Below are positions 44,122-53,246 of a stretch of 64,000 bases of DNA, piece after piece. Position 1 is the stretch's first letter. Each line of letters starts with the position of its first letter. Both the position numbers and the translations under genes were made by a program. The notes under the pieces are model-generated. The model did no database searches and had not been told where the DNA came from. It saw only the letters and a list, made by a program, of their open reading frames with translations. This DNA is from Silvibacterium dinghuense (lineage in GTDB: Bacteria; Acidobacteriota; Terriglobia; Terriglobales; Acidobacteriaceae), in the NCBI RefSeq assembly GCF_004123295.1, contig NZ_SDMK01000001.1:186001-250000 (forward strand), in the 5' to 3' direction.

Positions 44122-45198
44122 GTGCCGAACCAGCAGCAAGTTCAGTGGTCACAACTTAAGGTCGGCGTGCTGGTGATCGTTGCGCTTTCCGTTCTCGCCG
44201 CACTCGTCTTTCTGATGTCCGGCTCGACCGGCGGTTTCTGGAATGGGAAGATCACGATCCGCTCCTATTTCGAGAACTCGGCTGGCGTCAAGGTGGGAGC
44301 ACCGGTCAACCTGGAAGGCGTCACTGTGGGCAATGTGAAGAGCATCCGCATTGTGCCTGAGCGCAAGCTCACGCCGGTGGAAGTGACCATGCGCATCAGT
44401 AAGAAGTACCTGGATGCCATTCACACTGATTCGAAGACCAGTCTGGAAACGGTAGGCGTCCTGGGCGACACGGTGGTCGATATCGCGAGCAAAGATGCGA
44501 CCGGTCCTCAGATACAGAACAATGCCGAGTTGCAGACGACCGAGACGCCCAACCTGAGCGACGTCATCAAGTCGAGCCAGGGGACGATCGAGCAGCTCAA
44601 TACCATCCTTGCGAAGGTCGATAACCTGGTGGACGCGCTGAACAGCGGCAAAGGCTCCATCGGCCAGCTGATCAATGACCCCACGCTTTACAACAAAGCG
44701 GTACTGACGGTGAACCAGCTCCAGGCCCTGATTGACGGCATTTCGAACGGCAAGGGCTCCATCGGCAAGCTGGTTTCCGACGATACGCTGTATACGCGCG
44801 CCAACGATACGGTAGGCCGGCTGCAGCATATTGCCGACGAACTGGACCAGGGCAAGGGATCCGCGGGCAAGCTTCTCAAGGATGACGCGCTCTACAACAA
44901 CCTGAAGGAATCGACCGACAGCCTGAACCACCTGCTCGCCGGCATCAATCAAGGACAGGGCGCCATCGGCATGATGGCCAAGGATCCGAAGTTTGCCGCG
45001 CAGCTGAATGACACGGTAAACAAACTCGATTCCCTGCTGACGAGCGTTAACAGCGGCGAAGGCACGCTGGGACAGCTGGTGAAGAATCCCGCACTGTACA
45101 ACCACAGCGACGAGATGATCCAGAACAGCAGCAACCTGGTCACGGCCATCCGCCAGAATCCGAAGAAATACCTGACCATCCACTTCAAAATCTTCTGA
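44122..45198 (+). CDS. MCE-family (MlaD-like) lipid-binding protein with five 34-residue repeats
   Basis: The 358-residue protein has one N-terminal membrane anchor (VGVLVIVALSVLAALVFLMSG) and an MCE domain at about residues 35-125 (VKVGAPVNLEGVTVGNVKSIRI). The C-terminal half (nt 44641-45150) is exactly five tandem units of 34 residues, each opening with a GKGSIG-L-DPTLY pattern. The family carries phospholipids between membranes. An MlaF-type ATPase lies separately at 13317 with no permease near either gene. Start is GTG 44122 with GGGGGC upstream. Confidence 0.9.
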   Translation: MPNQQQVQWSQLKVGVLVIVALSVLAALVFLMSGSTGGFWNGKITIRSYFENSAGVKVGAPVNLEGVTVGNVKSIRIVPERKLTPVEVTMRISKKYLDAIHTDSKTSLETVGVLGDTVVDIASKDATGPQIQNNAELQTTETPNLSDVIKSSQGTIEQLNTILAKVDNLVDALNSGKGSIGQLINDPTLYNKAVLTVNQLQALIDGISNGKGSIGKLVSDDTLYTRANDTVGRLQHIADELDQGKGSAGKLLKDDALYNNLKESTDSLNHLLAGINQGQGAIGMMAKDPKFAAQLNDTVNKLDSLLTSVNSGEGTLGQLVKNPALYNHSDEMIQNSSNLVTAIRQNPKKYLTIHFKIF

Positions 45199-45235
45199 GA
45201 TACCCCTTTCAGGAACCTTCCACAAGCCAGACTGG

Positions 45236-45265
45236 CGCCGGGCAAATCTGCCCGGCGTTTTTTCT
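45236..45265 (+). terminator. rho-independent terminator after the MCE gene
   Basis: CGCCGGGCA pairs perfectly with TGCCCGGCG around a 4-base loop, followed by six T residues. Confidence 0.93.
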
Positions 45266-45359
45266 TGTGTGAATGCGTGGTAATTTCCCTTCAGGCGTAA
45301 TCACGCCGTAGTCCGCCGCTTTTGTCCACGGAGGGCGGCCTTTTACTTAGGGAGATCCG

Positions 45360-47432
45360 ATGCAGCCGTTTCGCATGGCCAGTGTCCTTTTATTTTCGAG
45401 CAGTCTCGCGCTGGCGCAGTCCAGCCTGCTGCCCGCCGATTCCGCCTCGAGCGGTCCCACCACAGTGCCCAAGACACCGGTCAGCTTCGATCTGAGCGCC
45501 ATCGACAAGACCGCCGACCCGTGCACCGACTTCTACACCTACGCCTGCGGCAACTGGCGGAAGAACAACCCCATCCCGAGCGACCAGTCGACCTGGGGCC
45601 GCTTCAATGAGCTGGCCGAGCACAACCGCTATCTGCTCTACCTCGATCTGAAGAAGGCAGCCGACGATCCGAAGACACCGCTGCAGAAGCAGTACGGCGA
45701 CTTCTATGCTGCTTGCATGAACTCGGATCTCGCCGATCAGCTTGGGGCAAAGCCGATCCAGCCGGCGCTCGACAAGATCGACGCGCTCTCCTCGAAGAGC
45801 GGCCTGGCGGCACTGGCGGCAGACCTGGAGCAGAAGGACGGCACCGGGGTCTTCTTCGGCTTCGGCAGCGAGCAGGATCAGAAGGATGCGACCAAACAGA
45901 TCGCCATCGTCATGCAGGGCGGACTCAGCCTTCCTGACCGCGACTACTACCTCGCCGACAACCCGCGCATGGCGAAGATCCGCGAGCAGTACAAGGAATA
46001 CGCCGTGGCCCTCTTCAAGCTGGCCGGCGACAATGACGAGAAGGCGGCCAGCGAAGCCGATGCCGTCCTGACCATTGAGACGGCGCTGGCCAAGGGCTCC
46101 ATGCCGCGCGTGGACATGCGCGATCCGGACAAGATTTACCACCCTCAACCAGTTTCCGGGCTGAAGCTGCTGGCTCCAGACTTTGCCTGGGATACCTATT
46201 TCGCCGGAACCCCGGCTCCGGCCATCGACAGCCTCAACGTCGCCACGCCGGATTATTTCAAGGCATTCAATGCGGTTATCGACCAGCAGAGCCTGGACGC
46301 GATCAAGAGCTATCTCCGGTTCCACGCCATCAACGGCGCAGCCTCGTGGCTCTCGTCTTCCTTCGACGACCTGCATTTTGGCTTCTTCAGCAAGACGCTG
46401 CAAGGGCAGGATCAGCAGTCGGCGCGCTGGAAGCGGTGCACAGCTCTGACCGATCGCGCCCTGGGTGAGGCCGTAGGCCAGGACTGGGTGAAGGAGAACT
46501 TTCCTCCCGCAGCCAAGGAAAACATGGACAAGCTGGTCGATGCCCTCGACACCTCGCTCAACAAGGACATTCAGAACCTTCCCTGGATGAGCCCGGAGAC
46601 CAAGAAGCAGGCCGAAGTCAAGCTAGCCGCCTTCCGCCGCAAGATCGGCTATCCGGAGAACTGGCGCGACTACTCGAAGCTCGAGGTCAAGCGCGACGAC
46701 CTGCTCGGCAATATCCATCGCTCGGACGCTTTCGAGACCACCCGAGACCTGCAGAAGATCGGCAAACCGGTGGACGAAAAGGAATGGGGTATGACGCCCC
46801 CGACCGTCAACGCCTATTACGATCCCAGCAACAACGACATCAACTTCCCGGCCGGCATCCTGCAGCCGCCGTTCTATGACGTCACCAAGGACCCGGCGGT
46901 GAACTTCGGCGCCATCGGCGTGGTCATCGGCCACGAAATGACCCATGGCTTCGACGACGAGGGCAGCCAGTATGACGCCAAGGGCAATGTCGTGAACTGG
47001 TGGACGCCTGAGGACAAGAAGCAGTTTGACCAGCGCACGGGCTGTGAGGTGAACGAATACGGCAACTTTGAGCCGGTCCCGGGCACCAAGCTGAACGGCA
47101 AGCTGACGCTCGGCGAGAATACTGCCGACAACGGCGGCATCCGCATCGCCTACCAGGCGCTCATGTCGGTACTGGCCGAAGAGGGCAAGAAGGCCGAAAA
47201 CCAGAAGATCGATGGCTATACGCCGGAACAGCGCTTCTTCATCGCCTTCGCCCAGGTCTGGTGCGAAAACCGTACCGACCAGGTACAGCGTGTACGCGCC
47301 CTGACCGATCCGCACTCCCCGGGCCGGTTCCGGACCAACGGTACGGTGCAGAACTTCGAGGCCTTCGGCAAGGCTTTCGGCTGCAAGAAGGGCCAGCCGA
47401 TGGTGCCCGACAACCCCTGCGTGGTCTGGTAG
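45360..47432 (+). CDS. M13-family (neprilysin/PepO-like) metallopeptidase
   Basis: The 690-residue secreted protein has a signal peptide (to SLALAQS). The N-terminal M13 domain has DPCTDFYTYACGNW. The catalytic part has NAYYDPSNNDINFPAGILQPP, GHEMTHGFDDEGSQYDAKGN with zinc ligands around His 525, GENTADNGG with the third ligand Glu, and a C-terminal PCVVW, the usual M13 end. It probably degrades peptides in the periplasm. TTAGGGAGA precedes the ATG. Confidence 0.95.
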   Translation: MQPFRMASVLLFSSSLALAQSSLLPADSASSGPTTVPKTPVSFDLSAIDKTADPCTDFYTYACGNWRKNNPIPSDQSTWGRFNELAEHNRYLLYLDLKKAADDPKTPLQKQYGDFYAACMNSDLADQLGAKPIQPALDKIDALSSKSGLAALAADLEQKDGTGVFFGFGSEQDQKDATKQIAIVMQGGLSLPDRDYYLADNPRMAKIREQYKEYAVALFKLAGDNDEKAASEADAVLTIETALAKGSMPRVDMRDPDKIYHPQPVSGLKLLAPDFAWDTYFAGTPAPAIDSLNVATPDYFKAFNAVIDQQSLDAIKSYLRFHAINGAASWLSSSFDDLHFGFFSKTLQGQDQQSARWKRCTALTDRALGEAVGQDWVKENFPPAAKENMDKLVDALDTSLNKDIQNLPWMSPETKKQAEVKLAAFRRKIGYPENWRDYSKLEVKRDDLLGNIHRSDAFETTRDLQKIGKPVDEKEWGMTPPTVNAYYDPSNNDINFPAGILQPPFYDVTKDPAVNFGAIGVVIGHEMTHGFDDEGSQYDAKGNVVNWWTPEDKKQFDQRTGCEVNEYGNFEPVPGTKLNGKLTLGENTADNGGIRIAYQALMSVLAEEGKKAENQKIDGYTPEQRFFIAFAQVWCENRTDQVQRVRALTDPHSPGRFRTNGTVQNFEAFGKAFGCKKGQPMVPDNPCVVW

Positions 47433-47453
47433 TCCGGACACGCACAAAACCGG

Positions 47454-47491
47454 CGGCCGGGGAATTCCGATCCCCCGGCCGTTTCCCTTTT
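47454..47491 (+). terminator. rho-independent terminator after the M13 gene
   Basis: CGGCCGGGG pairs with CCCCGGCCG around a 10-base loop, followed by a GTTTCCCTTTTC tract. Confidence 0.8.
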
Positions 47492-47742
47492 CTGGAGCCC
47501 CGGCCGACCCGGGAAAGCTTCAGGAGAACCAAACCAGCGCGGGCTGCCCAATTTCCGCAACAAATCTTGCCGGAAGCTCCTAACTATCTGTTCCCTGGCA
47601 CCGTCCAAACAACGCAGAAGAGGCAAGGAGCCGAAAGCCCCCGCACCCGTCTCCTTCCTGTTGCAAAGTAAACGACTTGTCCGAGAGTGTGTGTACCGGG
47701 ACGTTCGCTGCCTCTGCTATAGCCGAAAGCGCGTCCAGCTTT

Positions 47743-47812
47743 TACAATGCAGACGGGAGATATCCCTGATCCAGTTGCCTGGCGAACTGTCACCCCAGGA
47801 TGAAGGAAGCGC
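47743..47812 (+). promoter_or_regulatory. putative promoter shared by the propeller lipoprotein genes, copy 1
   Basis: TTTACAATGCA includes a TACAAT -10-like hexamer 70 bp before the ATG, then CAGACGGGAG and the ribosome binding site GATGAAGGAAG. The same words occur in the same order before 49316. Confidence 0.45.
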
Positions 47813-49141
47813 ATGAAGTTTAAGAAATATGGCCAGTTGGTCCTGGCTCTGGTTGTATCCCTAGGTTTTTGCCTGAGTCTTACATCCTGCACCGTCGATT
47901 ACACCATCGCCTACCTGTATGTCACCGGCGAACAGTACAACCAGATCGGCGCTTTCAAGATTGCCAATAACACCGGAAATCTCACTGCTATCCAGAACCA
48001 GCCATTCGGCTCCGGTGGAACCAATCCGGTACGCTCCCTTGTCTCTACGACGGGCCGCTACCTCTATGTGCTCAACGAGGGCTCGCTGGACAGCTCGACC
48101 GAGACCTACAGCGGCAGCAACGTTGCCGTGTTCTCGGTGGGCGGCGACGGCACTCTGGCCACCCAGCAGACCTACACCAGCCAGGGAAATGCGCCTCTCC
48201 GCTTCGCTCTGAGCTCGAGCGGCAGCTTCATGTATGTGCTGGATCAGTACGAGCCGACCACTGCCGGCGACACAGGCGAGACTTTTGACAGCCTGTCTGC
48301 AGCGACTGCGGCTGGCTATCCATGCCCCGACCCGAGCACCAGCGGCCTCTACCACCCGGTAGGCGACATCACCGCCTTCAGCGTGGACTCAAACACCGGC
48401 CGCCTCTCGTTGATCACCAATGCGCAGCAGACCACTTCGAGCGGCACGCAGCTGCCCTACTTCCCGGTGGGCTGCAACCCGATCGACTTCAAGGTCGGCG
48501 CGTCCTATGTCTATACGGTGAACCAGACCGACGCTTCGGGATCGAATGTCACCAGCGTCTACATCTACGCGCTGAACTCGAGCAGCGGCCAACTGACGGT
48601 CAGCTCTTCAAGCCCGCAGACGATCACCAGCGCCGAAACCATCACCATGATCGGCTCTGACCAGGCTTCGAAGTACATCTACCTGCTCGATTCGGGCCTG
48701 GACCAGATCGATGCCTATACCATCGGCACCAACGGCGTACTGCAGGCGATCTCGAACAGTCCGTTCACGAACAGCCAGTCGGCTGCCGGCAACCCGGTAC
48801 AGCTGACCTCGGACAGCAAGAGCAAGTTCCTCTACGTCGCCAACGACGGCCCGTCCTCGACCCTGGGCAATACCAGCAGCGACATCAGCGCCTATACGAT
48901 TGCGTCTAACGGCGTGCTGGCCAGTGTCAGCGGGGCGCCGTTCGGCACCGGATCGAGCCCGCGCTGCATCATCGAGGATCCCTCGAACCAGTACATCTTC
49001 ACCGCGGATTACACCAGCAGCACGGTGACCGGTCACGTACTCGACCCGAACTCGGGCGTGCTGACCGATCTGCGGAACAAGACCAGCTATGCGACGGTGG
49101 GCAATCCCACCTGGTGCGTGGCCGACAGCCATACCGACTAA
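47813..49141 (+). CDS. lactonase/YncE-type beta-propeller lipoprotein 1
   Basis: The 442-residue product has a lipoprotein signal peptide with lipobox SLTSC. The rest is a series of beta-propeller blades with YLYVLNEG-, FMYVLDQ-, YIYLLDSG- and FLYVANDG-type strands, as in 6-phosphogluconolactonase-like/YncE proteins. Acidobacterial genomes often hold several such lipoproteins of unknown substrate. No catalytic residues are assigned. A similar gene follows 174 bp downstream, and the two look like a tandem duplication. Confidence 0.87.
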   Translation: MKFKKYGQLVLALVVSLGFCLSLTSCTVDYTIAYLYVTGEQYNQIGAFKIANNTGNLTAIQNQPFGSGGTNPVRSLVSTTGRYLYVLNEGSLDSSTETYSGSNVAVFSVGGDGTLATQQTYTSQGNAPLRFALSSSGSFMYVLDQYEPTTAGDTGETFDSLSAATAAGYPCPDPSTSGLYHPVGDITAFSVDSNTGRLSLITNAQQTTSSGTQLPYFPVGCNPIDFKVGASYVYTVNQTDASGSNVTSVYIYALNSSSGQLTVSSSSPQTITSAETITMIGSDQASKYIYLLDSGLDQIDAYTIGTNGVLQAISNSPFTNSQSAAGNPVQLTSDSKSKFLYVANDGPSSTLGNTSSDISAYTIASNGVLASVSGAPFGTGSSPRCIIEDPSNQYIFTADYTSSTVTGHVLDPNSGVLTDLRNKTSYATVGNPTWCVADSHTD

Positions 49142-49253
49142 GGTCGGAGCCGTATCTGGGCGGTGCCGCGGGGCTCATTGAGGCCTTACGCACCGCCCGA
49201 ATCATATAAGCCCCGGCCATGAGAGGCTCCGAGAGCTCTCCATATCCGGGATT

Positions 49254-49315
49254 TACAATGCAAGCGGGAGCTTTCCCGACATCGACCACCTGGGCCGCCA
49301 GGACGAAGGAAACAC
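49254..49315 (+). promoter_or_regulatory. putative promoter shared by the propeller lipoprotein genes, copy 2
   Basis: TTTACAATGCAAGCGGGAG and the terminal GACGAAGGAAAC before the ATG mirror the block at 47743. The conservation outside coding sequence indicates that regulatory DNA was duplicated with the gene or is kept by selection. Confidence 0.45.
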
Positions 49316-50518
49316 ATGAAGTTCAGCAAATTGAGCCAGGGGTTGTTGGCCGCCGCCGTCTCGCTGGGAGCCGGACTGGGCATCACCTCCTGCGGTGAAA
49401 GCAACACCATCGACTATCTCTATGTGACGGCCTCCAAAAATAACCCGGGCCAGATCAGCGTCTACCGCGTCGATCTTGAGTCCGGCGCTCTGACCCAGAT
49501 TCAGGACTCGCCCTACACCGCTGGCCGCGATCCGGTGGGCATTGTGACATCGCCCAATGGCAGCTATCTGTATGTCATCAATCACGATGACAACACCATT
49601 CAGAAGTTCGACGTCGGCACGGATGCCAAGCTCTATCCCCGCAATACCTACAACACAGTTGGTACCGAGCCGCAGGCCATCGCGATCAATGCTGCGGGCA
49701 CCTACCTTTACGTTGTGGATACCTATCAGCCAGGCTATACCGACACTAATTCTGGCCCGGGTGATATCGAGGTCTATCCGATCAACAGTGACGGAAGCCT
49801 GGGTACGGCTGTCACCAACGGCAGCCTGAGCTACTTCCCGGTGCAGGATAACCCCATGAGCGTCAACGTCACCGAGAACAACGACTTCGTTTACGTGGTC
49901 AACCAGAACACCTCGGCGGGCGCGGGCACCATATCGGCCTTCTCGGTAGGCACCTCCGGCGCACTGACCGCCATCAGCGGCAGCCCCTTCAGCGCAGGTG
50001 TTACGCCCAATGCGAGCGTCAGCGATCCGACCAGCCGCTTCTACTACGTAACGGACAGCTCAACCAACCAGCTGATCGCCTACACTATCGGCTCAACCGG
50101 CGCGCTGACCCCGCTTGAGAACGGTCCGTTCTCGACCGGCACCTATCCAGACGGCATCACCATCGACCCGAGCGGCAGCTACATCTACGTCTCGAACTAC
50201 AACTCGAACAGCGTGAGCGCCTATTCCATCACGCAGTCGACGGGCGCACCTTCGGGTCTCGCTGGATCGTCCACCTACTCGACCGACACCGGCCCGACCT
50301 GCGTGCTGGTTGAACCGGCCTTCGGCAAGTTCCTCTACACGACGAACTTCCTGGGCAATACGGTTTCGGGCTTCGAGCTGAACACCAACTCCGGTGTGCT
50401 CACGGGCACGGAAAACTCGCCCTACCCGAGCGCTGGCCAGCCAACCTGCGTCGCTGCCGTCACCCACGGCAACCACGCCGGCGAGCACGTTCAGTCCACC
50501 TCCGGAAACGGCGCTTAA
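49316..50518 (+). CDS. lactonase/YncE-type beta-propeller lipoprotein 2
   Basis: The 400-residue product has a lipoprotein signal with lipobox GITSC and the same propeller blades as the gene before it (YLYVINHDDNTIQKFD, then FVYVVNQNTSAGAGTIS and YIYVSNYNSNSVSAYS). Both start MKF-K/S and keep similar spacing between blades. The C-terminal tail is His/Gly-rich. It is followed by a perfect terminator. Confidence 0.87.
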   Translation: MKFSKLSQGLLAAAVSLGAGLGITSCGESNTIDYLYVTASKNNPGQISVYRVDLESGALTQIQDSPYTAGRDPVGIVTSPNGSYLYVINHDDNTIQKFDVGTDAKLYPRNTYNTVGTEPQAIAINAAGTYLYVVDTYQPGYTDTNSGPGDIEVYPINSDGSLGTAVTNGSLSYFPVQDNPMSVNVTENNDFVYVVNQNTSAGAGTISAFSVGTSGALTAISGSPFSAGVTPNASVSDPTSRFYYVTDSSTNQLIAYTIGSTGALTPLENGPFSTGTYPDGITIDPSGSYIYVSNYNSNSVSAYSITQSTGAPSGLAGSSTYSTDTGPTCVLVEPAFGKFLYTTNFLGNTVSGFELNTNSGVLTGTENSPYPSAGQPTCVAAVTHGNHAGEHVQSTSGNGA

Positions 50519-50535
50519 TCGCCCCTCCGCACCGA

Positions 50536-50575
50536 GGAAAATGGCCTGCCGATTTCGGCAGGCCATTTTCTTTTC
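50536..50575. terminator. bidirectional rho-independent terminator
   Basis: AAAATGGCCTGCC pairs perfectly with GGCAGGCCATTTT around a 6-base loop, with further A and T tracts on both sides. It lies between convergent genes. Confidence 0.93.
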
Positions 50576-50579
50576 CGAT

Positions 50580-51077
50580 CTATTCCGCTGCAGCCTCAGG
50601 AGTTGGGTTCACTTCATGCTTCTCCGGGCACGGTGCGCCATTCAGCGCCTTCAGCTCTTCCACCAGCATCTCAATCTGCCAGGCGATACGTGGGCTCATG
50701 GGCAAAAAAGCGATCCCCACTCCTGTACGCGGACGCAGAACGAGGATATTCCCGGCTACCCGGATACAGATCTTCCGTGTCTCGAAATAGACCTCGACGT
50801 GTGTTCCCCGCTCCAGATTTACTGTGGGTGCCTCGATGAAGCACCCGGAGCGGCTCAAATCATGAATTTCTCCCTGAAGTTTGAGGCCGATGTGCGGCAC
50901 CTCGATCTCCGCGTGCCCCTCACATAGAAAGCGAGGCTCGCGCCTGCGCTCCGCGCAAGGTGACTGCGGCATAGGCTCCGCAACTCCTGCTGCGCTCGCT
51001 TCCTTTGGCTCCTGCAACCCCTCAGGAACATCCGGCGGACGTTTTTCCTCTGCCAATGCGCCCTCCAAAAGCTCCAT
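50580..51077 (-). CDS. PilZ-domain protein
   Basis: The 165-residue protein has a PilZ domain with the two cyclic-di-GMP motifs: ERRREPR (about residues 43-49) and DLSRSG (about 73-78). The strand GTHVEVYFETRKICIRVAGNI and VGIAFLPMSP complete the fold. It should bind cyclic di-GMP and relay it to an unknown target. A 40-residue acidic N-terminus is disordered. ATG 51077 is the best start; no ribosome binding site is seen. It lies 37 bp downstream of an acyltransferase on the same strand; cotranscription could link it to polysaccharide modification. Confidence 0.88.
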   Translation of the reverse strand: MELLEGALAEEKRPPDVPEGLQEPKEASAAGVAEPMPQSPCAERRREPRFLCEGHAEIEVPHIGLKLQGEIHDLSRSGCFIEAPTVNLERGTHVEVYFETRKICIRVAGNILVLRPRTGVGIAFLPMSPRIAWQIEMLVEELKALNGAPCPEKHEVNPTPEAAAE

Positions 51078-51114
51078 CGGCAAACACGGGAAAAGTATGA
51101 TCGCAGTGCTGGAC

Positions 51115-52347
51115 CTAGACCCGGGAAGCGCCCCAGCTACGAATCCAGCGTTGGCTGGGTCGCTCAACCGTGAACATGACCACCATCGCACCGGCGATCA
51201 GTAGAAGATAGCTCAACCAGGGATCGTATGAGGCCAGGTGGAGACGATCGAGGATATGCGAGTCATGGATCAGGTTCCAGAGATTGAAGTGCAGGATGTA
51301 GAGGCAATAGCTGGCTTTGCCCACAGTCCGGAAAGGCAGCCAGCCAAAGAACCGGGCAATCAGGTTCTGTCCCGCCAGGCCGAGGATGGCCAGCGCGAAG
51401 AGCGGCATCAGCAGGCCGTCATGCATCAGCGGATACGGCATGTGGTCGCCAAAATAGAGCACCGCGTAGAGCCCGGACATACCGAGAATCCCATACAGAA
51501 GCCGTCGGAGGCTCGTGCGGGGGATCATGGCGTCGAGATCGGCCAGCGCAATGCCAAAAAGGAAGGACGGCACATGGGGCGGCGGCGTGAACTTCAGCGC
51601 CCGTATCCAGAAGCCATCGGTGTAGCGGCCGGGGTGAAGGTCTCCATCCGGGTGCAGCCACATATAAAGGCTGGGCAGGATCATACCCAGCACCCATAAG
51701 CCGGCCATGACGCCCAGCAAGGCTCCCATCCGCTTCGGACGCTTCCACAGCACCACGACCGGGAAGATGAGATAGAAGAAGGCCTCGGTGCACATGGTCC
51801 AGGCCGGCGTATTCCAGAAGGTCGCCAGCAGCGGATGCCAGGCCTGCAGCAGCAGCGGGGTCAAAATCACGCCCAGAGCGAACTGAGCATGGCTACGTGC
51901 TTGCCACTCAGCAGCAAGCATGCCGAGCGAAAGAATCAGCGCAAAGACGTAAACCGGGTAGAGGCGGGAAAAACGCGCCAGCCAGAAACGCCGCGGGCGC
52001 AACTGGCCGGCAGCCGCGCGATCGGCATAGTTGTAGGCCAGGATGTAGCCCGACATCAGCAGGAAAAAACTGACCGAGGTATAGCCGTTATCGACAATCG
52101 GGGCAAAAGGGCCGAACCACTTCGGATTCGAGAAGTGGAAGAAGACAATATTCAGTGCCGCAAAGCAGCGCAGCCCAGTCAACGCGGGCAGGATTTCCTT
52201 TTTCGGACGGCTGGCATTCCCGGCAGCAGCCGGAGGCGCCTGTGACTGGCCAGCCTGAATAGGAGGATCGAGCACCGCGGAACCGGCAGAAGGCTGGCTC
52301 GCCACGGGGGAGGTGGGCGCGAATTGGTTCGAAAGACTCAAAACCAC
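51115..52347 (-). CDS. acyltransferase-3 family membrane protein
   Basis: The 410-residue protein has about ten membrane segments. The first motif is LPALTGLRCFAALNIVFFHFSNP with the conserved His, followed by GYTSVSFFLLMSGYILAYNY, FWLARFSRLYPVYVFAL and the C-terminal KASYCLYILHFNLW. Members such as OafA acetylate O-antigens, polysaccharides or antibiotics; substrate unknown. The proline/alanine-rich N-terminal 45 residues are cytoplasmic. The 37-bp gap to pilZ suggests an operon. Confidence 0.92.
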   Translation of the reverse strand: MVLSLSNQFAPTSPVASQPSAGSAVLDPPIQAGQSQAPPAAAGNASRPKKEILPALTGLRCFAALNIVFFHFSNPKWFGPFAPIVDNGYTSVSFFLLMSGYILAYNYADRAAAGQLRPRRFWLARFSRLYPVYVFALILSLGMLAAEWQARSHAQFALGVILTPLLLQAWHPLLATFWNTPAWTMCTEAFFYLIFPVVVLWKRPKRMGALLGVMAGLWVLGMILPSLYMWLHPDGDLHPGRYTDGFWIRALKFTPPPHVPSFLFGIALADLDAMIPRTSLRRLLYGILGMSGLYAVLYFGDHMPYPLMHDGLLMPLFALAILGLAGQNLIARFFGWLPFRTVGKASYCLYILHFNLWNLIHDSHILDRLHLASYDPWLSYLLLIAGAMVVMFTVERPSQRWIRSWGASRV

Positions 52348-52396
52348 TCCCCCGTTGGACGGGCTCCTGGCCGAATAAGTTCTAGCCGGAGAAACT

Positions 52397-53101
52397 TTAG
52401 GCCGTCACCAGCGATCCGACTTTTTCGCCTGCGATGACGCGGCGGATATTGCCGGAATGATTCATATTAAAGATGATCATCGGCAGATTGTTATCCTTGC
52501 ACAGGCTCACCGCGGTAGTATCCATGACCTTCAGACCCAGCCGCAGGATTTCCATGTAGGTAATCTGCTCGAATTTGACGGCATCCTTGGTGATAACGGG
52601 ATCGGCATTGTAGATGCCTTCCACCTTGGTTGCCTTGAGCAGCACATCGGCCTTGATCTCCATTGCCCGGAGCGAAGCCGCCGTATCGGTGGAGAAATAA
52701 GGATTTCCAGTGCCAGCAGCAAAGATCACCACCCTGCCTTTTTCCAGATGCCGGATGGCCCGGCGCCGAATATAAGGCTCGGCGACCTGATTCATCTCGA
52801 TTGCGGACATGACACGGCAGTGCAGTCCCTGCTTTTCAAGCGCATCCTGAATCGCGAGCGCATTGATCACCGTGGCCAGCATGCCCATGTTGTCGGCCGA
52901 AACGCGGTCCATGGCCTTTGCTTGTTCGGCAACGCCACGAAAGAAATTCCCGCCCCCGACGACGATGGCCACTTCCACGCCCTGAGCGTGTACTTCCGCG
53001 ATTTCTGCTGCGATCTCGTGAACGCGGACCACATCCACGCCAAAGCCCTTGCCTGCGGCCAGAGCTTCCCCTGAGAGTTTGAGGACGACCCGTTTATACA
53101 T
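52397..53101 (-). CDS. pyrH: UMP kinase
   Basis: It phosphorylates UMP to UDP in pyrimidine synthesis. The 234-residue protein begins [21 protein letters not shown] and has [26 protein letters not shown] and [11 protein letters not shown], typical of bacterial PyrH. The start follows family length; AAGGAGC abuts the ATG closely, and an upstream ATG at 53125 is possible. It is not next to rpsB, tsf and frr as in many bacteria. Confidence 0.96.
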   Translation of the reverse strand: MYKRVVLKLSGEALAAGKGFGVDVVRVHEIAAEIAEVHAQGVEVAIVVGGGNFFRGVAEQAKAMDRVSADNMGMLATVINALAIQDALEKQGLHCRVMSAIEMNQVAEPYIRRRAIRHLEKGRVVIFAAGTGNPYFSTDTAASLRAMEIKADVLLKATKVEGIYNADPVITKDAVKFEQITYMEILRLGLKVMDTTAVSLCKDNNLPMIIFNMNHSGNIRRVIAGEKVGSLVTA

Positions 53102-53183
53102 GCTCCTTGAAGTATCGCATGGCATGCTTTCCGACGCACAGCCTTGCCCCTCCGAACCGCGATAGCACCCTCTCTGCAAGGCC

Positions 53184-53199
53184 TGTGACGGCCGTCACT
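53184..53199. promoter_or_regulatory. CRP/FNR-type palindrome before usp gene 1
   Basis: TGTGA-CGGCCG-TCACT is a near-perfect TGTGA-N6-TCACA site centred at 53191.5, 55.5 bp before the usp start codon. A similar site is at the same distance before the second usp gene. Confidence 0.6.
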
Positions 53200-53246
53200 G
53201 CCAGGCACCGGCAAGCGGCTGGATAGTAGAGCTGTCAGGAGGGACT

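Larger units (their letters stand above)
47433..47812. other. 380-bp intergenic region
   Basis: It starts with the M13 terminator (47454-47491). The middle shows nothing I can name. The last 80 bp form the promoter-like block shared with the second propeller gene (TACAAT at 47743-47748). Confidence 0.7.

Noticed and set aside
44641-45150. 102-bp periodic DNA as a mobile or minisatellite repeat
   Set aside because: The DNA units differ strongly while the protein pattern is kept, so this is a protein repeat.
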